Assembly (NCBI RefSeq): GCF_016598475.1 | Contig: NZ_JAEMUX010000023.1 | Span: 1 to 64,000, forward strand | From: Streptomyces adelaidensis | GTDB taxonomy: Bacteria > Actinomycetota > Actinomycetes > Streptomycetales > Streptomycetaceae | DNA length: 64,000 bases | Direction of reading: 5' to 3' | In this document: piece after piece, positions 48,919 to 57,128 of the stretch | Numbering within the stretch: position 1 is the first letter of the stretch | Layout of the letters: each line of letters opens with the position of its first letter | The notes under the pieces: model-generated | Database searches by the model: none | Seen by the model: only the letters and a program-made list of their open reading frames with translations | Told to the model about the DNA's origin: nothing | Position numbers and translations under genes: made by a program

Positions 48919-50301
48919 ATGACAGCCCCGAGCACAGCCCCCGCCGCCAGTAGGGGAGGCCGCTGGATCGAGCACTGGGATCCGGAGAACGAGGCCTTCT
49001 GGAACGAGACCGGTGAGAAGGTCGCCCGCCGCAACCTCCTCTTCTCCGTCCTCTCGGAGCACATCGGCTTCTCCATCTGGACCGTGTGGTCGGTGATGGT
49101 GCTGTTCATGGGCCCCGAGTACGGGCTCACCCCGGCCGACAAGTTCTTCATCGTCTCGATGGCGACGCTGGTCGGCGCGATCGTGCGCATCCCCTACACC
49201 TTCGCGGTGGCGATCTTCGGCGGACGCAACTGGACGATCATCTCCGCGAGCCTGCTGCTCATCCCGACCGTCGCGGCCTTCGCCGTGATGGAGCCGGGGA
49301 CCTCGTTCAACACGTTCCTGATCTGCGCGATGCTCGCCGGCATCGGCGGTGGCAACTTCGCCTCCTCCATGACCAACATCAACGCCTTCTTCCCGCTCCG
49401 TAAGAAGGGCTGGGCGCTCGGCCTCAACGCGGGCGGCGGCAACATCGGTGTCCCGGTCGTGCAGCTCATCGGTCTCGCCGTCATCGGAGCCAGCGGCGGT
49501 CCGCGCGTGCTCCTCGGGATCTACATCCCCTTCATCGTCATCGCCGCCGTGCTCGGCGCGCTCTACATGGACAACCTCTCGTCCGTGAAGAACGACACCG
49601 GTGCCGCCAAGGACGCCGTGAAGGAGGCCCACACCTGGATCATGTCCTTCCTCTACATCGGCACCTTCGGCTCCTTCATCGGCTACAGCTTCGCCTTCGG
49701 CCTCGTCCTGCAGACCCAGTTCGGCCGTACGCCCCTGCAGGCCGCGTACGTCACCTTCATCGGCCCCCTGCTCGGCTCGCTGATCCGGCCCGTGGGCGGC
49801 GCGCTCGCCGACAAGTACGGCGGCGCCAAGATCACCCTGTGGAACTACGTCGCCATGGCCGGCGCCACCGGGGTCATCGTCCTCGCCTCCATGCAGAAGT
49901 CGCTGCCGCTGTTCACCACCGCGTTCATCGCGCTCTTCGTCCTCACCGGCCTCGGCAACGGCTCCACCTTCAAGATGATCCCGGGCATCTTCCAGGCCAA
50001 GGCCCTCGCCAAGGGACTTCAGGGCGAGGAGGCCGCCGCGTACGGGCGCCGGCTGTCCGGTGCCTCCATGGGCATCATCGGAGCGGTGGGCGCGCTCGGT
50101 GGCCTCGGTATCAACCTGGCCTTCCGCCAGTCCTTCCTCTCGGTCGGCTCCGGCACCGGCGCCTTCGTCGGCTTCCTCGTCTTCTACGGGCTCTGCTTCC
50201 TGGTCACCTGGGCCGTATACCTTCGCCGACCGGCCGCTTCCGCCGCCGAGACGTCGGCCGCGACAGAGGCGAAGCCGCAGCTCAGCTACGCCGAGGTGTG
50301 A
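48919..50301 (+). CDS. narK: Nitrate/nitrite transporter NarK
   Basis: A 460-residue MFS transporter with 12 helices. It carries the nitrate-porter glycine-rich signatures AMLAGIGGGNFASSMTNINA (helix 5) and a second one in VLTGLGNGSTFKMIPGIFQ (helix 11), and FFPLRKKGWALGLNAGGGNI. GTGGAGG precedes ATG 48919; upstream in-frame sequence to 48748 has no ribosome site. The next gene is the nitrate-assimilation regulator nnaR, separated by a terminator. Confidence 0.92.
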   Translation: MTAPSTAPAASRGGRWIEHWDPENEAFWNETGEKVARRNLLFSVLSEHIGFSIWTVWSVMVLFMGPEYGLTPADKFFIVSMATLVGAIVRIPYTFAVAIFGGRNWTIISASLLLIPTVAAFAVMEPGTSFNTFLICAMLAGIGGGNFASSMTNINAFFPLRKKGWALGLNAGGGNIGVPVVQLIGLAVIGASGGPRVLLGIYIPFIVIAAVLGALYMDNLSSVKNDTGAAKDAVKEAHTWIMSFLYIGTFGSFIGYSFAFGLVLQTQFGRTPLQAAYVTFIGPLLGSLIRPVGGALADKYGGAKITLWNYVAMAGATGVIVLASMQKSLPLFTTAFIALFVLTGLGNGSTFKMIPGIFQAKALAKGLQGEEAAAYGRRLSGASMGIIGAVGALGGLGINLAFRQSFLSVGSGTGAFVGFLVFYGLCFLVTWAVYLRRPAASAAETSAATEAKPQLSYAEV

Positions 50302-50350
50302 CATCGCCCATGCCGTGACACGTGTGACGTAACACCAGCGACATCAGCCC

Positions 50351-50387
50351 GAACCGAGCCTGTCACGCACCGTTGACAGGCTCGTTC
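50351..50387 (+). terminator. Terminator of narK
   Basis: GAGCCTGTCA (50356-50365) and TGACAGGCTC (50374-50383) form a perfect 10-bp stem with an eight-base loop, extended by GAAC/GTTC; 50 bases after the narK stop. Confidence 0.85.
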
Positions 50388-50440
50388 GGCATGTAGGTGC
50401 CCCAAACCAGGTACAACGACTCGAGTGCGGGACGAGAGCC

Positions 50441-51727
50441 ATGTACGACGAACAGCAGCGACCCGAGCAACCCGAGCGAGCCGACCGACCCGAGCAACCC
50501 GAGCGAGCCGAGCGACCCGAGGGATCAGATCGAGCCGAGCGACCGGACAGGACGGATCTGATGGATCGGATGGACCGCATGGACCGGGCAGCGCAACCGG
50601 AACACGGGCCCCTCGCGGGGTTCACCGTGGGTGTCACGGCAGCCCGCCGCGCCGACGAACTCGGGACGCTGCTCCAGCGCCGCGGAGCCGCCGTCCTGCA
50701 CGCGCCCGCCCTGCGCATCGTGCAGCTCGCCGACGACAGCGAACTGCTCGCCGCGACCAAGGACCTGCTCGACCAGGCGCCCCACATCGTGGTGGCCACG
50801 ACCGCCATCGGCTTCCGCGGCTGGATCGAGGCGGCGGACGGCTGGGGCCTGGGCGAGGCCCTCCTGGACCGGCTGCGGGGCGTCGAGGTGCTGGCGCGCG
50901 GGCCGAAGGTGAAGGGCGCGATAAGGGCCGCCGGTCTGACGGAGGAGTGGTCCCCCTCCTCCGAATCCATGGCGGAGGTGCTCGACCGCCTGCTGGAGCA
51001 CGGCGTGGAGGGCCTCCGTATCGCCGTCCAGCTGCACGGCGAACCCCTCCCCGGTTTCGTGGAGTCGCTGCGCGCCGCGGGAGCGGAGGTGGTGGGCGTG
51101 CCCGTCTACCGCTGGATGCCGCCCGAGGACATCACCCCCGTCGACCGCCTCCTCGACTCGACGATCGGCCGAGGCGTCGACGCCCTGACCTTCACCAGCG
51201 CCCCGGCGGCGGCGTCCCTGCTCTCCCGGGCCGAGGACCGCGGCCTGCTCCCGGAGCTGCTCAACGCCCTCAACCACGATGTCCTCGCCGCCTGCGTGGG
51301 TCCCGTGACAGCCCTCCCCCTCCAGGCCCACGGCGTGGACACGGTCCAGCCCGAGCGCTTCCGCCTCGGCCCCCTCGTCCAGGTCCTCTGCAAGGAGCTT
51401 CCGGGCCGCGCCCGCGTCCTTCCCATCGCCGGCCACCGCATCGAGATCCGCGGCCACGCGGTCCTCGTCGACGGCGCGCTGCGCCCCGTCCCGCCGGCCG
51501 GCATGTCCCTGCTCCGCGCGCTCTGCCGCCGGCCGGGCTGGGTCGTCGCCCGCTCGGAACTCCTGCGCGCCCTCCCCGGCGCAGGCCGCGACGAACACGC
51601 CGTCGAAACAGCCATGGCCCGCCTCCGCACGGCCCTCGGCACTCCGAAACTCATCCAGACGGTCGTCAAACGCGGCTACCGCCTGGCCCTGGACCCGGCA
51701 GCGGACTCGAAGTACGGAAACGACTGA
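50441..51727 (+). CDS. nnaR: NnaR-type regulator: uroporphyrinogen-III synthase domain plus winged helix
   Basis: A 428-residue protein. Residues 1-45 are PEQPERA/DRPEQ repeats from an 18-bp DNA repeat and three MDR units. Residues about 58-310 are a HemD-like uroporphyrinogen-III synthase domain (GFTVGVTAARRADELGTLL, ALTFTSAPAAASLLSRAED). Residues about 330-418 are an OmpR-type winged helix (LVDGALRPVPPAGMSLLRAL, AVETAMARLRTALG, VVKRGYRLAL). This fusion beside narK is NnaR, a GlnR target that acts in nitrate/nitrite assimilation in S. coelicolor. ATG 50561 is an alternative start with a better ribosome site (AGGACGG) that would drop the repeats. Confidence 0.87.
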   Translation: MYDEQQRPEQPERADRPEQPERAERPEGSDRAERPDRTDLMDRMDRMDRAAQPEHGPLAGFTVGVTAARRADELGTLLQRRGAAVLHAPALRIVQLADDSELLAATKDLLDQAPHIVVATTAIGFRGWIEAADGWGLGEALLDRLRGVEVLARGPKVKGAIRAAGLTEEWSPSSESMAEVLDRLLEHGVEGLRIAVQLHGEPLPGFVESLRAAGAEVVGVPVYRWMPPEDITPVDRLLDSTIGRGVDALTFTSAPAAASLLSRAEDRGLLPELLNALNHDVLAACVGPVTALPLQAHGVDTVQPERFRLGPLVQVLCKELPGRARVLPIAGHRIEIRGHAVLVDGALRPVPPAGMSLLRALCRRPGWVVARSELLRALPGAGRDEHAVETAMARLRTALGTPKLIQTVVKRGYRLALDPAADSKYGND

Positions 51728-51756
51728 CGACTGACGACCGACGACTGAGGACGGTG

Positions 51757-51915
51757 GGGGCGGCGGGCCCGCGGGCTTGTGGGCCTGCGGGCTTGTGGGC
51801 TTGTGGGCTTGCGGGCCTGCGGGCCGAAAAGCAGGGGGCGCAGCCCCCGCTTTCAGGGGCGCGGGGAACTGCGCGACAAGCCCCCACCGAACCCGCACCC
51901 GCCAACGAACCGCCC
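51757..51915. repeat. GGGCTTGTGG minisatellite followed by a dispersed palindrome copy
   Basis: About six 10-bp units (GGGCTTGTGG / GGGCCTGCGG) from 51768 to 51823, then the palindrome core: AAAGCAGGGGGCGCAGCCCC and GGGGCGCGGGGAACTGCGCG (to about 51877), ending in ACCCGCACCCGCC. The 301-base gap 51728-52028 holds no gene. Confidence 0.8.
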
Positions 51916-52028
51916 CCCCCGAGCTCCAAGGCGCCCAAACCCCACAGCGGGTGCGACCCGCCACTCGACGGGGTACAACCTCCACAGGCACGCCCCCGGA
52001 CGCGGCGACCCCTGGCGGTGACAGGCAC

Positions 52029-52607
52029 ATGGCACACGACCCCCGCTTCGCCTGCGGCCACCTCTGTCTGGACTTCCTCGCCACGACCCACCCCGAGGAA
52101 CAACTCGACTCGGCGGCCCGGCTGCGCGACTGGATCACCGCCGCCGGACTGGTCCCCGAGGGCACCCCGCTCGACCACATCGCCCCGGAGTGGCTCGTCG
52201 GCTTCCGTGAACTGCGCGGTCACATCGGCCAGTTGGTCCGCACCGAACCGGACCGGAAGCCCGACTCGCGCCCCTTCGACCTCTCCCTGGCCAGGGTCAA
52301 CGAGCTGGCCGGCGCGGCCACTCCGGCCCCCCGGGCCGTCCGTGCGGACGACGGCGCCCTCACCCGCGCCCTGGACCACGCCCCCGACCGCGCCGCGCTG
52401 CTCGCCGTGATCGCCCGGGACACCGTGGAGCTGCTCACCGACCCGGCGGCCTGCGCGAGCCTGCGCCAGTGCGCCGGCGACAACTGCCCCATCGTGTACG
52501 TCGACACGTCCCGCGGCAGGCGCCGCCGCTGGTGCTCCAGCGAGATCTGCGGCAACCGCGAACGCGTGGCCAGGCACCGCCGCCGCGCGGGCCTGGCCCG
52601 CGCCTGA
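52029..52607 (+). CDS. CGNR zinc-finger protein
   Basis: A 192-residue protein of the ABATE/CGNR family: N-terminal all-helical sensor domain (FACGHLCLDFLATTHPEEQL) and a C-terminal zinc finger with Cys pairs in QCAGDNCPIVYVDTSRGRRR and WCSSEICGNRERV, including the CGNR signature. Believed to be stress-related transcription factors. ATG 52029. It stands alone between nnaR and sigU. Confidence 0.88.
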   Translation: MAHDPRFACGHLCLDFLATTHPEEQLDSAARLRDWITAAGLVPEGTPLDHIAPEWLVGFRELRGHIGQLVRTEPDRKPDSRPFDLSLARVNELAGAATPAPRAVRADDGALTRALDHAPDRAALLAVIARDTVELLTDPAACASLRQCAGDNCPIVYVDTSRGRRRRWCSSEICGNRERVARHRRRAGLARA

Positions 52608-52858
52608 TCCCCGCCTGATCCGCCGCCGAAGCCGCCACCACGCGCCCCACTTCCGCTACTTGGCGCGGAATTGCCCATCTGCCTTACTCGGCCGCCCAGT
52701 TGGCCAAGCGCCCGCCACCTGTAAAGAAGCAGCAGTGCTGTTTTTCACATCACAACTCAGGCGTCTTCACAATTCCCGTCCATGCGTGCCGGTTTAACGG
52801 CGGATATGGCTGCACTTGTCCCCCAGCAGCCCCACCCGCACCCAGTTGAATCGAGAAA

Positions 52859-52885
52859 GTTGTGTCTCAACTCTGAACACACAAC
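52859..52885. promoter_or_regulatory. Inverted repeat in the sigU promoter region
   Basis: GTTGTGT (52859-52865) and ACACAAC (52879-52885) are perfect 7-bp arms 13 bases apart, about 65 bases before the sigU start. The rest of the 52608-52949 gap is AT-richer than average and shows no other gene; this part is probably the sigU promoter. Confidence 0.5.
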
Positions 52886-52949
52886 TGATTACCTACGTAT
52901 CCCGATGTGAGCGACCGACTGGGGGAACCCCCGGACACCGGAGGTAGCC

Positions 52950-53525
52950 GTGCGCAAGGATTCCGCTGTGGCCGATGAACGCCCGCACAGGGCACGACAT
53001 CGCGCATCACAGCCCTCAGAGCCAGACGAGGAGCTGATGCGCGCGCTGTATCGCGAGCACGCTGGACCCTTGCTCGCGTACGTGCTGCGTCTGGTCGCGG
53101 GCGACCGCCAACGCGCTGAGGACGTTGTGCAGGAAACTCTCATCCGGGCCTGGAAGAACGCCGGTCAGCTCAATCGAGCGACCGGATCGGTACGCCCCTG
53201 GCTGGTGACGGTCGCGCGCCGCATCGTCATCGACGGCCACCGCAGCCGGCAGGCCCGGCCGCAGGAGGTCGACCCGTCGCCGCTGGAGGTCATCCCCGCG
53301 GAGGACGAGATCGACAAGGCGTTGTGGCTGATGACACTGTCGGACGCGCTGGACGACCTGACCCCTGCTCACAGGGAGGTCCTGGTCGAGACCTATTTCA
53401 AAGGGCGTACGGTCAATGAGGCGGCCGAGACGCTTGGCATCCCCAGTGGCACCGTCCGCTCCCGGGTGTTCTACGCCCTGCGGTCGATGAAGCTGGCTCT
53501 AGAGGAGCGCGGGGTGACGGCATGA
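52950..53525 (+). CDS. sigU: ECF RNA polymerase sigma factor SigU
   Basis: A 191-residue extracytoplasmic-function sigma factor with region 2 (LYREHAGPLLAYVLRLVAGD, then EDVVQETLIRAWKN) and region 4 (LTPAHREVLVETYFKGRTVN, IPSGTVRSRVFYALR); region 3 is absent, as normal for the class. GGAGGTAG precedes GTG 52950. Its stop overlaps the anti-sigma start (ATGA), so the pair is coupled. Name taken from the matching sigU-rsuA pair in the S. coelicolor order of genes around hupA and murA. Confidence 0.88.
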   Translation: MRKDSAVADERPHRARHRASQPSEPDEELMRALYREHAGPLLAYVLRLVAGDRQRAEDVVQETLIRAWKNAGQLNRATGSVRPWLVTVARRIVIDGHRSRQARPQEVDPSPLEVIPAEDEIDKALWLMTLSDALDDLTPAHREVLVETYFKGRTVNEAAETLGIPSGTVRSRVFYALRSMKLALEERGVTA

Positions 53526-54349
53526 GCAACATCTACGGGGGGTATGGACCGGGAATGCCCGGATCTGTGCAAGGAGTCGAAGGTTCCGGAGACAACATCC
53601 ATGAGACCGTCGGCGCGTACGCCCTCGGGATACTGGACGACGCCGAAGCCACTCAGTTCGAGATGCATCTCGCCACCTGCGAGTGGTGCGGCCAGCAGCT
53701 CGACGAGTTGGCCGGGATGGAACCGATGCTGGCCGCGCTCGCGGACCTGCCCGCCGCCCAGGGCACACCCGCGATCGGCGAGTCCCTGGCCACGAAACCG
53801 ACCACAGGACTCTCCGACCGGCTGGTCGGCGAGGTCGTCCAGCACCGTGCGAAGAAGAGCCGACGGAACTTCTTCATGCTGGCGGCCGGCATCGCCATGA
53901 TCGTCGGCGGCCCGACCGCGGTCTTCGCGACGGCGGGCGGCGGTGACGACACCGGGCAGACGGGCAACACGCTCTCCGTCAGCCCGGCCAAGGACTCCTT
54001 CATGCACATGAAGGCCAAGGACAAGGTCTCCTCCACCGACGCGTCCACCGAGGTCACCGCCACCGTAGGCATGGAATCCAAGGACTGGGGCACGCACGCG
54101 GTCCTGGAGCTGAAGAACGTCAAGGGCCCGGAGAAGTGCTCGCTGATCGCCGTCGGCAAGAACGGCGAGCGCGAGACCGTCACCTCCTGGTCCGTCCCGA
54201 GCTGGGGCTACGGCATCAAGAACGCCAAGACCGAGCAGGCCAAGAACCCGCTCTACGTCCACGGCGGCGCCGCCTTCACCCCGGACGAGATCGACCACTT
54301 CGAGGTACTGACCTTCTCCGGCAAGAAGCTCGTACAGGTCGACGCGTAA
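53522..54349 (+). CDS. rsuA: Zinc-binding anti-sigma factor
   Basis: A 275-residue membrane protein. The cytoplasmic N-terminus has the zinc anti-sigma motif HLATCEWC (His49, Cys53, Cys56), which binds and holds the ECF sigma factor. One membrane helix (about 118-139) leads to an extracytoplasmic domain of about 130 residues (TVGMESKDWGTHAVLELKNV). ATG 53522 overlaps the sigU stop. Release of SigU presumably follows a cell-envelope signal sensed by the outer domain. Confidence 0.87.
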   Translation: MSNIYGGYGPGMPGSVQGVEGSGDNIHETVGAYALGILDDAEATQFEMHLATCEWCGQQLDELAGMEPMLAALADLPAAQGTPAIGESLATKPTTGLSDRLVGEVVQHRAKKSRRNFFMLAAGIAMIVGGPTAVFATAGGGDDTGQTGNTLSVSPAKDSFMHMKAKDKVSSTDASTEVTATVGMESKDWGTHAVLELKNVKGPEKCSLIAVGKNGERETVTSWSVPSWGYGIKNAKTEQAKNPLYVHGGAAFTPDEIDHFEVLTFSGKKLVQVDA

Positions 54350-54360
54350 GCGCGGATCCC

Positions 54361-54389
54361 TTCCCGCGCCCCGGCACGGGGCGCGGGAA
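54361..54389 (+). terminator. Terminator of sigU operon
   Basis: TTCCCGCGCCCC and GGGGCGCGGGAA form a perfect 12-bp stem with loop GGCAC, 12 bases after the anti-sigma stop. Confidence 0.85.
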
Positions 54390-54499
54390 ACCGCGCGCCC
54401 GGCCACATTCGGGGCGCGCCTCGCAGGCCCGGCTGTTCCCCCGGAGGGCCACCGTCGCGTACGGTGGACGGCTGCCCAGCACGTCAGAAGGGGGCCCGG

Positions 54500-56797
54500 G
54501 TGGCCGCTCAGGTTCAGCAGGAAACGCTCGACTCCGCTCACGACTCGGTACGTGAGAAGGAGATCGGCGTCGAACAGGAACATCTGGACCGGGTGTACCG
54601 GCGTCTTGAGGAGAAGATCCACGAGGCGGAGTTCCTCATGAACGACGCCGCCAAGCGCGGTCAGGTCGGCACTCCCGGTGCGCTCGCCGAGCGGGACGCC
54701 CAGGTTTTCCGCGCGGGCATCCATCTGAACCGTCTCAACAACGAGTTCGAGGACTTCCTGTTCGGCCGCATCGATCTGCTGCTGGGGAAGGACGGCAAGA
54801 AGGGCCCCGACGGCGCGTACACCGCCATCGAGGCGGCCGAGGGCGCCGTCCGCCCCGACAGCACCGCCGACATCGCCGAGACCCTGCACATCGGGCGTAT
54901 CGGTGTCCTCGACTCCGAGTACGCGCCGCTGGTCATCGACTGGCGCGCCCCGGCGGCGGCCCCGTTCTACCGCTCGACCCCGGTCGACCCGGGCCGGGTC
55001 GTACGCCGCCGGGTCATCCGCTCCAAGGGCCGCAAGGTGCTCGGCGTCGAGGACGACCTCATGCGCCCCGAGCTGAAGGCCTCCCTCGACGGCGGCGAAC
55101 TGGCCGTCATCGGCGACGGCGCCCTCATGGCCGCCCTCGGCCAGGCCCGCAGCCACACCATGCGCGACATCGTCGCCTCCATCCAGGCCGAGCAGGACCT
55201 GGTCATCCGCGCCCCCGCCGCCTCGGTGACGTATGTCGAGGGCGGCCCCGGCACCGGCAAGACGGCCGTGGCCCTGCACCGGGCCGCGTACCTCCTCTAC
55301 CAGGACCGGCGCCGGTACGCGGGCGGCATCCTGATCGTCTCCCCGACCCCGCTGCTGGTGGCGTACACCGAAGGCGTCCTGCCGTCCCTCGGCGAGGAGG
55401 GCCAGGTCGCCATCCGCGCGATCGGCTCGCTGGTCGACGGCGCCGAGGCCACGCTGTACGACTCCCCGTCCGTGGCCCGCGCCAAGGGCTCGTACCGCAT
55501 GCTCAAGGTGCTGCGGAAGGCGGCACGGGGCGCGCTGGAGCGGAGCGACGCGCCCAACCGGCTCCGCGTCGTCGCCTTCGGGCGCCGCCTCGAACTGGAG
55601 GCCGCCGACCTGGACCGCATCCGCCACAACACGCTCGGCGGCACGGCCCCCGTCAACCTCCTGCGCCCCCGCGCCCGCAAACTGCTCCTGGACGCCCTCT
55701 GGGACCGCTCAGGGGCCAACGGTCGCCACAGCGACCCGGAACTCGCCGCCGAGCTGCGCTCCTCCTTCGACGAGGACATCACGAGCGAGGACGACTTCAT
55801 CGCCTTCCTCGACGCCTGGTGGCCCGAGCTGACCCCGCGCGGGGTCCTCACCGCCATGGCCGACGAGCGCCGTCTCGGCCGCTGGGCCCGGCGCATCCTC
55901 AACCCGGGTGAGGTCCGCCGCGTCGCCCGCTCCCTGAAGCGGGACGGCCTCTCGGTCCACGACGTCGCCGTGCTCGACGAACTCCAGGCGGTACTCGGCC
56001 ACCCGGCCCGCCCCCGGAAGAAACGCGACCTCGACCCGCTGGACCAGCTCACGGGCCTGGAGGAGCTCATGCCCGTACGCGAGGAGACCCAGCGCGAGCG
56101 GGCCGAGCGGCTGGCGCAGGAGCGGACCGAGTACGCGCACGTCATCGTCGACGAGGCGCAGGACCTGACCCCGATGCAGTGGCGGATGGTGGGCCGGCGT
56201 GGCCGGCACGCCACCTGGACGGTCGTCGGCGACCCGGCCCAGTCCTCCTGGTCCGACCCCGACGAGGCGGCCGAGGCCCGCGACGAGGCCCTCGGCTCCC
56301 GCCCCCGCCGCCGCTTCACCCTGACGGTCAACTACCGCAACCCGGCCGAGATCGCCGAACTGGCGGCGAAGGTGCTCGCGCTGGCCATGCCGGGCTCGCA
56401 GTCCCCGTCGGCGGTCCGTTCGACCGGCGTCCAGCCCCGCTTCGTCGCTGCCGTACGGGAGACCCAGGCCCGCACGGTCAGGGCGGAGGCCGCGCGCCTC
56501 CTGGACCAGGTCGACGGCACGGTCGGCGTCGTCGTCGCCATGAACCGCCGCGAGGAGGCGTCCCGCTGGCTGGCGGGCCTGGGCGACCGCGTCGTCGCCC
56601 TCGGCAGCCTGGAGGCGAAGGGGCTGGAGTACGACGCGACGGTGGTGGTCTCGCCGGCGGAGATCGCCGACGAGTCCCCTGCGGGGCTGCGCGTGCTGTA
56701 CGTGGCCCTCACCAGGGCCACCCAGCAGCTGACCATCGTCTCGGCGGAGCGGGACGACCCGGACGCGGCGGGGGTCCCGGACCTGTTGCGCGACTGA
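54500..56797 (+). CDS. HelD-family UvrD-like helicase (RNA polymerase-associated)
   Basis: A 765-residue superfamily 1 protein. An N-terminal coiled coil (about 10-70) is followed by Walker A GGPGTGKT (248-255), Walker B VDEAQDL (Asp551), NYRNPAEIAEL and the C-terminal VLYVALTRATQQLTIVSA. The split domain order with a long N-terminal arm is that of actinobacterial HelD, which removes RNA polymerase from DNA; a related protein, HelR, gives rifampicin tolerance. I see no rifamycin-associated element upstream. GTG 54500 after GAAGGGGG; the 54464 extension lacks a ribosome site. Confidence 0.88.
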   Translation: MAAQVQQETLDSAHDSVREKEIGVEQEHLDRVYRRLEEKIHEAEFLMNDAAKRGQVGTPGALAERDAQVFRAGIHLNRLNNEFEDFLFGRIDLLLGKDGKKGPDGAYTAIEAAEGAVRPDSTADIAETLHIGRIGVLDSEYAPLVIDWRAPAAAPFYRSTPVDPGRVVRRRVIRSKGRKVLGVEDDLMRPELKASLDGGELAVIGDGALMAALGQARSHTMRDIVASIQAEQDLVIRAPAASVTYVEGGPGTGKTAVALHRAAYLLYQDRRRYAGGILIVSPTPLLVAYTEGVLPSLGEEGQVAIRAIGSLVDGAEATLYDSPSVARAKGSYRMLKVLRKAARGALERSDAPNRLRVVAFGRRLELEAADLDRIRHNTLGGTAPVNLLRPRARKLLLDALWDRSGANGRHSDPELAAELRSSFDEDITSEDDFIAFLDAWWPELTPRGVLTAMADERRLGRWARRILNPGEVRRVARSLKRDGLSVHDVAVLDELQAVLGHPARPRKKRDLDPLDQLTGLEELMPVREETQRERAERLAQERTEYAHVIVDEAQDLTPMQWRMVGRRGRHATWTVVGDPAQSSWSDPDEAAEARDEALGSRPRRRFTLTVNYRNPAEIAELAAKVLALAMPGSQSPSAVRSTGVQPRFVAAVRETQARTVRAEAARLLDQVDGTVGVVVAMNRREEASRWLAGLGDRVVALGSLEAKGLEYDATVVVSPAEIADESPAGLRVLYVALTRATQQLTIVSAERDDPDAAGVPDLLRD

Positions 56798-56871
56798 CAC
56801 CCCACCCCGACCAGATCCCCGCAACGAACTCGCGGTACGGGAATGGCCTTACGGGATCTGTTTGTTAGCCT

Positions 56872-57012
56872 GGGCAGTGGCACCGGCTCGATCCAAGCCC
56901 CCGGGCCCAACCTTCGTCGCTCAGAGCGACCACTTGCCGCGAGGCGAGCATGGCGGGTCGGTGCCACTGAACGGAGAAGAGGTCCACGTCAATGTGACGT
57001 GGACCTCTTCGC
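56872..57012 (+). ncRNA. Compact structured RNA upstream of malic enzyme
   Basis: CAGTGGCACCG (56875-56885) pairs perfectly with CGGTGCCACTG (56959-56969), enclosing 73 bases with an inner hairpin GTCGCT/AGCGAC; it is followed by a perfect 16-bp hairpin GAAGAGGTCCACGTCA / TGACGTGGACCTCTTC with loop ATG (56976-57010). TTAGCCT at 56865-56871 is a good -10, so transcription would start at the base of the first stem. No protein frame fits. It could be an independent small RNA or a leader; I match it to no known family. Confidence 0.6.
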
Positions 57013-57128
57013 GTGGAGAACAAAACGTTCGCAATCCCGTGCGGCTAACGCCTACCCGGCGGTAGGTGCGACGATCGGACCGCAAAACGCGGCAAACGCA
57101 GTAGCAGCGAAAGCAGAGGAAGTCGGCC

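Noticed and set aside
54390..54499. Rifamycin-associated element upstream of the HelD-type gene
   Set aside because: I looked for the 19-bp inverted element that marks HelR genes and found no match in this spacer.
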